Source: Lacrimispora xylanolytica
GTDB taxonomy: Bacteria > Bacillota > Clostridia > Lachnospirales > Lachnospiraceae
Length of the DNA stretch: 64,000 nucleotides
Direction: 5' to 3'
Assembly (NCBI RefSeq): GCF_026723765.1
Contig: NZ_CP113524.1
Span: 1,163,001-1,227,000, forward strand
In this document: positions 56,467 through 64,000 of the stretch, piece by piece
Position numbering within the stretch: position 1 is the first letter of the stretch
How the letters are laid out: every line of letters begins with the position of its first letter
Position numbers and translations under genes: made by a program
The notes under the pieces: model-generated
The model's input: the letters and a program-made list of their open reading frames with translations, nothing else
The model's database searches: none
Told to the model about the DNA's origin: nothing

Positions 56467-58488
56467 ATGAAGAGATTAAAAAGGGTTCTGTTTGTACTAT
56501 TTTGCTTTGTTTTTCTCTCGGGTTCACAAAGGGTCATAGCAAAGGAAATCCGGAGTGAGCAAAATGGTCTGGATGTCATATTTGTTATGGATTACAGCGG
56601 TTCCATGAATGCCAATGATCCGGATCATACGGCAAGTGGAATGGTAAAGGCATTTATTGATACGGTTCACAGTGCAGATATCCGGATCGGCTTTGTTGCA
56701 TACAATGACAGAATCGTATCTTCGGCAGCACCGGTTTCTGTTAAGACCCAGGAGGAACGTGACGCCCTAAAGGCACAGATGGATTCTGCCGGATATTCCG
56801 GAAACACAGATATCGGTCTGGGGTTAAATTACGCTTATGGTCTTTCCGGTCAGGAAACAGGACGTAAGCGCATGATCGTCCTTATTTCAGACGGCGAGTC
56901 TGATTTAAAAGGCTCCAAAACAGGAAGATCCTTAGAAATCTCAAACGCAGATCTTAAGAATACGGTAGATGCCTGCCAGTCTCAGGGAATTCCCATTTAC
57001 ACCGTAGCATTTGGGAAATACGACGGAAGCAAGGAAGTATTAAAGGAAATTGCGAAGCAGACCAATGCAGGTAATTATACGGTGGAACAGCCGGAGACCT
57101 TAATTGACGTCTTGTACGGAATATTTCACTCCAACATGGCTTACCGGATTCAGGAGATAACCAATGGCATCTACGGAGCGGGCAGCCAGAGCATAAGGGT
57201 AAAGCTTGACGATGCCTATCTGGATGAGATGGATGTACTGATGATTTCTCCCCAGCAGATTCTTGATACTACAGTGATTTACGGGGACCAGCAGATAAAG
57301 CCGGTAAACCTGGTTCATTACTCGGTAGCGAAGCTGTCGGATGTGAAAAGTGAGATCAAGGAATTAAACATACAGACAAACACGTCTAAAGATCAGGGTT
57401 TAAAGGTTTATTTGATCAGCTATCGGGATCTGGTTCCGGTTCTGGAGATTGAGACCGATATGACAAGAAATAAGCCCCTTCCATTCCGGATTTATTTTAA
57501 AGATAAAGGCGGCAGTGTCATTACCGATGAAGCATTTTATAAAAACTTTACTCCCAAAATTGAGATTTATGCCGATGGTCAGTCTGCCAATGGCCGGACA
57601 CCTTTAAATACAGAAATTAAGAACGGTGTGATAGCCGGCGAAGTAAAGCTTGGCAGTTCCGGAACGTATTACATAGACAGCCGTTTGGATGATGTGATGG
57701 AGTCCTGTGTGTTCGATACCGTAAGGGTACAGGTGGTCAATACACCTCCTGCCGGTGAGCTTCCGGACAAGCTTTCGTTAAATCCTTTAAGCAAAGAGAA
57801 AAAGCTAAGGCTTGATGATTTTTTTCATGATTCCGATGGGGATGCACTTACCTATTCCATGGAAGAAAGCACAAAGAATGCGGCAGCCGTGACTCTTGAT
57901 AAAGGCGTTCTTACGGTAAAGCCTTTAAAGTCAGGAAGGGAAAGCCTTGTAATCAAAGTGGCTGACGGAGAATCTGCCATTTCCTACCGTTACAGCTTTG
58001 AAGTAATTCCTCTTTGGAAGGCATATTGGTGGGCGTTTGCACTGGGCATTTTGTTGCTTGGGGCGATAATATGGAGAATTTTCCATAAGCCAAGACCAGA
58101 GCTTGAGGTAATCACAGAAAAGAAAGCCCAAAACCGCTTTCAGGGAAAGATGGATGCCTACTTTGTCGGGCAGCCGGAGGAGGAAGAGGAGATTCCGCCT
58201 CTCACATTCCCTATGTACAAAATCAAGGATAACCGTGTGAGCATTGGAGACTTAATGAAGGAATTCCCTGAAGCCTCTGAATCACTGGGGCTTGACCGGA
58301 TCTTTCTGATTGCAGATGAAGAACGTCGGATGATCCTTTATCATTCTTCGGATTCTGTCATTATGCTGGGAAGCTCTATTGTATGCAAAAAGATTCAGTA
58401 CAGCGTAAGCTTTGGAGACATTATTTCTATTACTGCTCCGGAAGGAGATTACGACTTGGAGATCCACTATATCTCCATGATCCAGTAG
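56467..58488 (+). CDS. VWA-domain protein, secreted with a C-terminal membrane anchor
   Basis: 673 residues. Signal peptide 1-25, then a von Willebrand A domain (about 35-220) with an intact metal site: DYSGSM (residue 42), the Thr in NTDIG, and ISDGES. A middle region of beta-sandwich type includes a cadherin-like stretch (FFHDSDGDALTYSM). One membrane helix lies at about 518-538, followed by a 135-residue cytoplasmic tail of unknown fold. The tail could contact the FHA or phosphatase proteins encoded downstream. The region after the kinase terminator forms a new unit. In Gram-negative type VI systems the kinase PpkA can carry a VWA domain, a loose parallel only. Confidence 0.8.
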   Translation: MKRLKRVLFVLFCFVFLSGSQRVIAKEIRSEQNGLDVIFVMDYSGSMNANDPDHTASGMVKAFIDTVHSADIRIGFVAYNDRIVSSAAPVSVKTQEERDALKAQMDSAGYSGNTDIGLGLNYAYGLSGQETGRKRMIVLISDGESDLKGSKTGRSLEISNADLKNTVDACQSQGIPIYTVAFGKYDGSKEVLKEIAKQTNAGNYTVEQPETLIDVLYGIFHSNMAYRIQEITNGIYGAGSQSIRVKLDDAYLDEMDVLMISPQQILDTTVIYGDQQIKPVNLVHYSVAKLSDVKSEIKELNIQTNTSKDQGLKVYLISYRDLVPVLEIETDMTRNKPLPFRIYFKDKGGSVITDEAFYKNFTPKIEIYADGQSANGRTPLNTEIKNGVIAGEVKLGSSGTYYIDSRLDDVMESCVFDTVRVQVVNTPPAGELPDKLSLNPLSKEKKLRLDDFFHDSDGDALTYSMEESTKNAAAVTLDKGVLTVKPLKSGRESLVIKVADGESAISYRYSFEVIPLWKAYWWAFALGILLLGAIIWRIFHKPRPELEVITEKKAQNRFQGKMDAYFVGQPEEEEEIPPLTFPMYKIKDNRVSIGDLMKEFPEASESLGLDRIFLIADEERRMILYHSSDSVIMLGSSIVCKKIQYSVSFGDIISITAPEGDYDLEIHYISMIQ

Positions 58489-58592
58489 GACAGACTTTTT
58501 ATCCGTAACCATGTTGTTTACGCTTCTTATCCCAATTAAGACGGTAAGAGCGAATAAATAAAAGTAACAAGTAAGAAAGAGGGAGAGCGCCG

Positions 58593-60761
58593 ATGGAAAC
58601 GATTACACAAACAAACCGGACGATTCTATTTTCCGAAATTAATCCTGAAAAGCTGAATCTTTTAACGCTGATCGGAGATGTGAGAGGAAAGACAAGTCTT
58701 GATGACGACAAGATTAAGGAAATCAATGAAGTACTTCTGGTTGAGAGCTTTGAAGAATTTTTAGAGAAATTTGCACCAGTCGTTTATTCCTGGTGTGATG
58801 CCAACACTGGCTCCATCCAGTACAGCCTCATGAAACCAGAGAATTTACCGGACAACTGTATCACTGAGATACCTCTTAACGAAACAAATGATCTGCTGAA
58901 CATGCTGATCACCCTTCAGGGGGCAAAAGGCGCATTGGGAGTCGCAAACGTTGACTTTAAATTCAGCAATATCCTGGATATGATTTCTCCTAAGAAGATC
59001 ATGGAAGACATCCGTCAGGTGAGAAGAGAAATCCAGTATACCTACGGTAAATACATGGAGCTTGACGACGAAGATCCAAAGAGACTGGATATGGGGGATA
59101 AGCTGAATTATCAGTTCGAACAGGCCAGCCACAACTACAACAACGTATTGGCGATGCTTCCTCTTGCCATTGAAGATATTAAGACCCGTCTGCTCCTTGG
59201 AAGCGGTGAATCTGCTCAGGGCGGTCAGGAATTTAAGGCAGGTCTTTTAAGCATGGGTGACGACGGTGAGCTTAAGATCCTTGAGATGAAGCAGGAGGAA
59301 GGAACTCAGCTTGCTCTGGTGGATGACCATATTAATACAAGCCTCATTGAGACCTTTAAGGATGATTACGATGCCCTTAACGATACGCCTTCCGATTATG
59401 TAAGAGAGCTGGTAGTAAGAACCTTTTGTCCTCTTACTTCTACGGTGGAAAGCAGTGTGGACCGTGAGGTAGAGGTGAAGAACTACAATACATACTTAGA
59501 GTTCTATAAAAAGAGCAAGGATGATTTCGTCAAAGCAGTGAAACCTTTGATTGAGAAAATCCTGGGAGTAAAGTCCTTCTTTGATCAGTATCAGGTAAAG
59601 GAAAAAGGAATGCAGCCAAAGCTTCTCATTACCAATACACCTCTTGAGATGATGGTAAAGTCAAGCAATCTGCCAAGACTTTTGACTTACTTAAATACCA
59701 CCAATGATAAGAATGAATTTGAAAATACATTGTGGTTCGGCATTGTTCCTGACGTGGAATTCAATCAGTCAGGCGGTGGAAAACTCCAGAGAATGCGTTT
59801 TGCAGGAAATCAAAAGGAGAAAAAGCCGGGAACCAATACCATGGAAAGCCTTGCAACCTTAATGAATGCAATCAATCCATACAAGATTACTACCTTCTTC
59901 AGCTTTGCCACAGGAGAGGAAAGTACCTTCAGCTATGTAGCAACCGAAGGAATCGGCATCTTTAAGGATAAGTGCACTCCTCTTATGAAGAGAGATTTCA
60001 GCGAATTCGTAGTTCCCTGCATTCCCAATGTGACCATTATTCCAAAAGATAAGTCTGGTCTTATCCTTGATAAGCGGATGCTCATCGATGACGAAGGAAG
60101 AGTGGCTCTTTCTGAGGAAAAAGAAGATGTTATGAAGATGTGGATCGAGGGCGTATACGTGGGAGCCTCCTACGGAGCAGCCGGAATCACAGCTGCATGG
60201 CAGTGTCCAGAGTATTTAAAACAGAGATTTGGCAATACAACCAAGGAATATCCGGGTGTACGCTATGACATAGAAGCTGGTGACAATGCACTCTTAGTAA
60301 CCACCAGTATGACAAAAGAGATTTCAGGCTTTACCAACACCATTAAAAATTCCATTAATAATACTGGCTTTGGTTTTGTATTTACCTCAGACAATGCTCA
60401 GTGTAAGGGGCGGGAGATCAAGAATATCATGGTCTACAAGGCTAGGAATCTTTTAAGCAATGGAAATGAGTTTGAGCCAATCTATAAAACGCTTGTAGTT
60501 ACATACATTGAGCGTATGCTTCGTTTTTACAGCGGAGACTTTAAGCAGGATAAGATTCTTCAGTTCTTCAGCAACAATCCAAGCAGTCAGAAGAGCAAAT
60601 GGGATGCCAACCGTCAGTATGTCAATTCTCTTTTACAGGATGGAGACGAGCTGGACTTTAATATTGATGAGAAGAATGGAATCTGTAATGTACTTCTGAC
60701 CTTCAGCAATACCACAAGAAATTTAAAGGTAGAGCTGACAAGAAAAGGACAGACAGCATAA
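58593..60761 (+). CDS. Sheath-like protein (candidate TssB-TssC-type fusion)
   Basis: 722 residues, soluble, no signal. I do not recognise it from a named family with certainty. Reasons for a contractile-sheath reading: it directly precedes two tube-like genes; the C-terminal third has the order seen in sheath proteins, a VPCIPNVTIIPKDKSG strand pair, a GVYVGASYGAAGITAAW helix region, and a final domain with KTLVVTYIERMLRFYSGDF. The N-terminal 200 residues contain LITLQGAKGALGVANVDF, reminiscent of the C-terminal helix of TssB. Its size equals TssB plus TssC. AGAAAGAGGGAG upstream. An imperfect hairpin lies 40 bases before the start (58521-58552). Confidence 0.5.
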   Translation: METITQTNRTILFSEINPEKLNLLTLIGDVRGKTSLDDDKIKEINEVLLVESFEEFLEKFAPVVYSWCDANTGSIQYSLMKPENLPDNCITEIPLNETNDLLNMLITLQGAKGALGVANVDFKFSNILDMISPKKIMEDIRQVRREIQYTYGKYMELDDEDPKRLDMGDKLNYQFEQASHNYNNVLAMLPLAIEDIKTRLLLGSGESAQGGQEFKAGLLSMGDDGELKILEMKQEEGTQLALVDDHINTSLIETFKDDYDALNDTPSDYVRELVVRTFCPLTSTVESSVDREVEVKNYNTYLEFYKKSKDDFVKAVKPLIEKILGVKSFFDQYQVKEKGMQPKLLITNTPLEMMVKSSNLPRLLTYLNTTNDKNEFENTLWFGIVPDVEFNQSGGGKLQRMRFAGNQKEKKPGTNTMESLATLMNAINPYKITTFFSFATGEESTFSYVATEGIGIFKDKCTPLMKRDFSEFVVPCIPNVTIIPKDKSGLILDKRMLIDDEGRVALSEEKEDVMKMWIEGVYVGASYGAAGITAAWQCPEYLKQRFGNTTKEYPGVRYDIEAGDNALLVTTSMTKEISGFTNTIKNSINNTGFGFVFTSDNAQCKGREIKNIMVYKARNLLSNGNEFEPIYKTLVVTYIERMLRFYSGDFKQDKILQFFSNNPSSQKSKWDANRQYVNSLLQDGDELDFNIDEKNGICNVLLTFSNTTRNLKVELTRKGQTA

Positions 60762-60876
60762 TAGCTGCGTGATGCCCGCAGGTACAAATGTGCATCAGGG
60801 TGGTGGATTTTCCGTGAAGCCGGGGGGCAGATGGGAAATTCCTGAATGAGTGGTTTTGTGATTTTATTTGATAAAT

Positions 60877-60911
60877 GAAAAGCAGATAATGAAATTTATC
60901 TGCTTTTCGAT
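60877..60911 (+). terminator. Hairpin between the sheath-like and tube-like genes
   Basis: GAAAAGCAGATAA (60877-60889) and TTATCTGCTTTTC (60896-60908), a perfect 13-bp stem. The T run is part of the stem, so it may be a partial terminator or an mRNA-end structure. The 275-base gap otherwise holds no ORF. Confidence 0.6.
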
Positions 60912-61036
60912 CCCCCAGTCATCGAATGAGATGCAGGATAGGTAAATCAGGGTGGATCATGATTCTGGTATCTGAAAGCAGGCATTGACCGGCTTATAGA
61001 TTACAAAAAACATTTATTAAGAATGGAGGATGAAAT

Positions 61037-61465
61037 ATGGGACTTAGAATGAAAATCACAGGAAGCGAATCCGTTGATTTGCGTGAGACAAGTATCGTTA
61101 AAGTGGTATTTGGGGCAGATATTCCTCATGATTCCAATGCAAGATCCACCGATCTTGGTTCAACCGTACTGGTTGAAGGAAAAATACTGGCAGCAGTAGG
61201 TGGGGAAGCAGCAGACGATACCAGCAAGCTGGCAAGATGGTCTTTAGTACCAGCTGAAAATTCCGATTGCTACCGCAACGTTCAGATCGATGTTGTCAAT
61301 GCATCACAGGTGGTAAGACAGATTACCGTTCCTAACGCATTTGTAGTGGATTACACAGAAGATTTTACAGATGAGACAGGAACCGGTGTGTTCAAGCTTC
61401 TGATCAAGCAGAAGAAGGACAAGATGACCACCTTAAAATTTGAAGGCGGATTCAGCGGAGAATAA
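61037..61465 (+). CDS. Tube-like protein, first copy
   Basis: 142 residues, soluble, mostly beta. With the next gene it forms a tandem pair: 86 of 141 ungapped positions are identical, including DSNARSTDLGSTV, WSLVPAE, SDCYR and PNAFVVDY. I recall close homologues in Lachnospiraceae annotated as membrane-associated protease 1, a name the sequence does not support: no membrane segment or protease motif is seen. The strand NAFVVDY near residue 105 recalls the Hcp/tail-tube pattern. AGGAGG before the ATG. Confidence 0.6.
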   Translation: MGLRMKITGSESVDLRETSIVKVVFGADIPHDSNARSTDLGSTVLVEGKILAAVGGEAADDTSKLARWSLVPAENSDCYRNVQIDVVNASQVVRQITVPNAFVVDYTEDFTDETGTGVFKLLIKQKKDKMTTLKFEGGFSGE

Positions 61466-61496
61466 TTTAAAACGAAGAGAAAGGAAGGGATAAATT

Positions 61497-61922
61497 ATGG
61501 GATTTACATTAAAAGTTGAAGGGCCGTCTACCGTCGACCTGGGTACCACAAGTATTACAGGAGTTAAATTTAGAACAGATATTCCTCTTGATTCCAATGC
61601 TCGTTCCACCGATTTAGGAAGCACAGTGGAAATCACAGGTAAGATTTTAACAGCAGTGGATGGAGATCCTTTTGATTCCACCAGACAGTTAGGTCTCTGG
61701 TCTTTAGTTCCGGCAGAAAAATCCGATTGCTACCGTAAGGTAACGATTGAAGTGATTGCTGCTTCCCAGGTGATTCGTAAATATACATATCCTAATGCAT
61801 TTGTCGTGGACTACAAGGAAGACTACGGTGATACAGAAGGCGTGGGAACATTCCGGCTGATCATCAAACAGAAGAAAGACAAGATGGCGCAAATCGCTGT
61901 GGAAGGCGGATACAGCGTGTAA
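61497..61922 (+). CDS. Tube-like protein, second copy
   Basis: 141 residues, paralogue of the preceding gene and 31 bases after it. Differences cluster in the N-terminal strand, the loop around residues 60-72 and the C-terminus, which are likely ring-interface or surface positions. AGAAAGGAAGG upstream. A strong terminator follows, so sheath-like and tube-like genes may be made in larger amount than the downstream genes. Two tube subunits could form a mixed or two-zone tube, or serve different lengths. Confidence 0.6.
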   Translation: MGFTLKVEGPSTVDLGTTSITGVKFRTDIPLDSNARSTDLGSTVEITGKILTAVDGDPFDSTRQLGLWSLVPAEKSDCYRKVTIEVIAASQVIRKYTYPNAFVVDYKEDYGDTEGVGTFRLIIKQKKDKMAQIAVEGGYSV

Positions 61923-61930
61923 ACATGCAG

Positions 61931-61957
61931 GGGCTGCCGGTTAGGCAGCCCCTTTCT
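61931..61957 (+). terminator. Rho-independent terminator after the tube-like pair
   Basis: GGGGCTGCC (61931-61939) and GGCAGCCCC (61945-61953), loop of 5, then TTTCT. The next start is only 17 bases further, so readthrough is expected. Confidence 0.8.
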
Positions 61958-61973
61958 GTAAAGGAAACATAAA

Positions 61974-62387
61974 ATGCTTGATTACTACAAAATTCTTCTC
62001 GTATCCCCGAATGCTACGGATAAAGATATTAAGGCATCCTATAGAAAGCTTGCCAAAAAGTATCACCCGGACGTAATAAAGGATGACCCGGAAGGAAACA
62101 AAAAGATGTACGAGATTCAGGAGGCTTACAGCGTCCTGAGTGACGAAGAAAAGAGAAAGAAATACGATGCAGCCCTGGCCGGAGACAAGGAACGAGGCAA
62201 AGAGGAAAGAAAAAGTGCCGAGTCTTCTAAGGCGGCTCCGGATATGAGCCAGTTTGAACGGTTCTTTGGCTTTCAGGCTGGAAAAGGTATGGAGACCTAC
62301 CGGGGCACAGGAGGGAGCGCCAAAAAGAATGCCGGCCCAGTGAATCCGGATGATCTGTTTGCCGCTTTTTTCGGGACAAAAAAATAG
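61974..62387 (+). CDS. J-domain (DnaJ-like) protein
   Basis: 137 residues. A J-domain fills residues 1-66 with the essential HPD in KKYHPDVI. The remainder is a charged linker ([12 protein letters not shown]) and a Gly/Phe-containing tail, without the zinc-finger or substrate domains of DnaJ. Such short J-proteins recruit DnaK to a particular client, here probably a component of the neighbouring sheath/tube machine (inference). AAAGGAAAC ribosome site. Confidence 0.9.
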   Translation: MLDYYKILLVSPNATDKDIKASYRKLAKKYHPDVIKDDPEGNKKMYEIQEAYSVLSDEEKRKKYDAALAGDKERGKEERKSAESSKAAPDMSQFERFFGFQAGKGMETYRGTGGSAKKNAGPVNPDDLFAAFFGTKK

Positions 62388-62406
62388 GAAAGGAGCCGGA
62401 TTGTAT

Positions 62407-62961
62407 ATGGGACGGAAAAAAGCATTAAAAATCGGTTTTGATATTGCTATTTTAGTCAGCGTGGCATGTATTACTTTCCTGATTATCTACCGTGGAGGCT
62501 ACCCCTTGTGGCTGAAAGTCCTGATTCTTTTATTCGGCCTGTCCGCCGCCGCAGATTTAACACTTCTCCTTGGAGGGAGAGGGTCTGTGAGGGAATATGA
62601 AAGGGCAGTCTCATCCCATTCTTTAAAGGCAGGTCAGCTGGTGCTTTTAGATGAACATGACAAACCTTTAAAATCCTGGGATCTGGCTGGAAGAACGGCT
62701 CTTATCATTGGAAAGAAGAATGACCAGGAGGACGTGGATGTAGACCTGACGGAATGCGAATACGGTACCTTCATCGATGATCTGCATGGGGTACTAAATT
62801 ACTGTCTGGATTCCTGGTATATGGAGGATTTAGGTTCGACCAATGGAATTAAGATTAAAAAGGTAGAAGATGGCGGCTGTTATAAGGTAACGAACCGGCC
62901 ATGCAAAGTTTCGGCGGGAGATGTGATTTATGTTGCCAATACCCGCCTCTTACTGACATAA
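62407..62961 (+). CDS. Membrane protein with cytoplasmic FHA domain
   Basis: 184 residues from ATG 62407 (AAAGGAG 11 bases before); TTG 62401 is an alternative and the longer frame to 62350 overlaps the J-domain gene. Two membrane helices (about 8-28 and 33-53) are followed by an FHA domain with LIIGKKNDQED and the conserved DLGSTNGI. FHA domains bind phospho-threonine peptides. The usual Arg of the IGR motif is Lys here. It may tether phosphorylated partners at the membrane. Confidence 0.85.
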   Translation: MGRKKALKIGFDIAILVSVACITFLIIYRGGYPLWLKVLILLFGLSAAADLTLLLGGRGSVREYERAVSSHSLKAGQLVLLDEHDKPLKSWDLAGRTALIIGKKNDQEDVDVDLTECEYGTFIDDLHGVLNYCLDSWYMEDLGSTNGIKIKKVEDGGCYKVTNRPCKVSAGDVIYVANTRLLLT

Positions 62962-62984
62962 GAACAAAGATTGGAGATTGATAC

Positions 62985-63482
62985 ATGAGCTTAGTAAGAT
63001 GCCCCAATGGACATGTTTTTAACGCAAGGCGTTACGGCAATACCTGCCCTTACTGCCAGATGAAGCTAAAGGAAGAGGCAGAAGAGAAGAAGCCCCTTGG
63101 ATTTGAGCCTGCCATGGAGCTTTTGGAGGAGGACATCCTTCCGGTCTGCGGCTGGCTGGTATGTATCTCAGGTGCAAGAGTTGGAATGGACTATAAGATC
63201 CACAGCGGAAAGAACTTTGTAGGCAGGGGAGATGATATGGACATCCAGATTCTGGGAGATAACGAGATTAACCGGAAAAACCATACCATTATAGTCTATG
63301 ACCAGAAAAAGAGAAATACCGTCATACTGCCTGGAGATGCGGCAGGACTTGCCTATTTAAATGAAGAGGCTGTTTATGTGCCTACCGAATTAAGGCCCTA
63401 CGACGTAATAGAGCTGGGGAAAAGCCGGTTCCTGTTTGTTCCCTTGTGCGGAGAAAATTTTGAATGGAATGATCAGAAATGA
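62985..63482 (+). CDS. Zinc-ribbon plus FHA-domain protein
   Basis: 165 residues. An N-terminal zinc ribbon has CPNGH and CPYC. A FHA domain (about 75-160) follows with FVGRGDDMDIQI, then INRKNHTIIV where Asn-His replaces the usual Ser-x-x-His, and LNEEAVYV at the end. A typical Clostridia arrangement in phospho-threonine signalling. Stop overlaps the phosphatase start as ATGA. Confidence 0.88.
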   Translation: MSLVRCPNGHVFNARRYGNTCPYCQMKLKEEAEEKKPLGFEPAMELLEEDILPVCGWLVCISGARVGMDYKIHSGKNFVGRGDDMDIQILGDNEINRKNHTIIVYDQKKRNTVILPGDAAGLAYLNEEAVYVPTELRPYDVIELGKSRFLFVPLCGENFEWNDQK

Positions 63483-64000
63483 CGATGACGATATTAAGCG
63501 GACTGGGAGCTATATTATTCCTTTCTCTTTTAGGAAGAATTCTATTGTCTGCCAGTGAACATTTGAGCCAGGCTGGAAAGAATCACAAAGCGCTTGGCGG
63601 GGAAGCCGTGAGCCAGACCACGGGAGATCAGGAGATACAGGCAGATGTTGCTGAAATTATGAAAAGCCCGGCAGGAACTCTGGCAATTTTATCAGACGGA
63701 ATGGGACGGGCAAACACAGGAAAGGTATGTGCCGGGATTGCGGCAGATACTTTATTAGATGCTTACCGGTCCTATGAAGTTTTACAAAACCCGGAATATT
63801 TTTTTAAGACCTCCTTTCGTGAGGCCCACTCCCGGATTCAAAAGACCATTGGAGACCGCAGAGGAGGAGCCTGTTTAGCAGCTGTTTTTGTGAATGGCAA
63901 AACACTACATTACGGCCTGGCAGGTAACATTCGGGTGGCCCTTTTAAGAAACCAGGAGCTGATTCCCATAAGCAAAGGGCATACTCTTGATGTTCTTGCT
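63479..64000 (+). CDS. PP2C-type protein phosphatase, 3' end outside the window
   Basis: 174 codons are visible from ATG 63479, in frame to the last base. One N-terminal membrane helix, then a PP2C/SpoIIE-type catalytic domain: metal motif AILSDGMGRA (Asp about 81), RRGGACLAAVFVNGK and LHYGLAGNIRVALL, where many relatives have GDSR. It would remove phosphate from Ser/Thr residues, reversing an unseen kinase. With the FHA proteins it makes a phospho-threonine switch like PppA/Fha in type VI systems. Confidence 0.82.
   Translation, partial: MTMTILSGLGAILFLSLLGRILLSASEHLSQAGKNHKALGGEAVSQTTGDQEIQADVAEIMKSPAGTLAILSDGMGRANTGKVCAGIAADTLLDAYRSYEVLQNPEYFFKTSFREAHSRIQKTIGDRRGGACLAAVFVNGKTLHYGLAGNIRVALLRNQELIPISKGHTLDVLA

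Overview
The window is a stretch of chromosome from a spore-forming, low-to-moderate G+C Clostridia species, most likely Lachnospiraceae (Lacrimispora/Hungatella-like). This is inferred from strong AGGAGG ribosome sites, frequent GTG/TTG starts, a GerA/SpoVAF germinant-receptor gene, AddAB recombination enzymes, a CIRCE-controlled groESL operon, glutaminyl-tRNA synthetase in a Gram-positive, and Lachnospiraceae-type small membrane proteins. Most genes lie on the + strand. No IS element, phage integrase, CRISPR array, tRNA or rRNA was seen.

Layout. 0-8.6 kb: end of an L,D-transpeptidase; a glycosyltransferase-PadR pair behind two copies of a palindromic operator; glnS; MocR-type and AraC-type regulators; a MORN-like membrane protein; a small coiled-coil protein. 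8.7-12.9 kb: aconitase, isocitrate dehydrogenase and a LysR regulator. 12.9-16.9 kb: rhamnose operon rhaB-rhaM-rhaA-rhaD. 16.9-29.5 kb: a PrpR-like regulator divergent from Fe-alcohol dehydrogenase, PdxA2-like dehydrogenase, DUF1537 acid-sugar kinase, DapA-like aldolase and a Ca2+-type P-ATPase, followed by an intracellular sialidase-fold protein, an SLC13-type anion transporter and a VOC protein. This looks like a carbon-acid catabolic locus with an unassigned substrate. 29.6-34.7 kb: a YtxH-like protein, groES-groEL, a DUF6106-like protein and guaB. 34.7-39.4 kb: a GerA-family protein, a free-standing small transcript, YitT, MATE and an FMN-binding-like protein. 39.5-46.7 kb: addB-addA. 46.7-49.9 kb: a guanine-class riboswitch before guanine deaminase and an NCS2 purine permease. 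50-54 kb: TspO, flavin reductase, a PAAR-like DUF4280 protein, a PNPOx-like protein, an AlkZ-related protein and a WYL regulator. 54.2-56.3 kb: an AgrA/AgrC-like two-component pair.

56.4-64 kb holds the most unusual region: a secreted/membrane VWA protein, a 722-residue sheath-like protein, two tandem tube-like paralogues, a J-domain protein, two FHA-domain proteins and the start of a PP2C-type phosphatase that runs off the window. With the PAAR-like gene at 51.3 kb, this resembles a contractile-injection (type VI-like) apparatus with a phospho-threonine control module, but in a Gram-positive. Sheath and tube assignments rest on pattern reading and gene order, not on a profile search.

Start codons were re-chosen where a ribosome site clearly favoured an internal start; this is stated in each entry.
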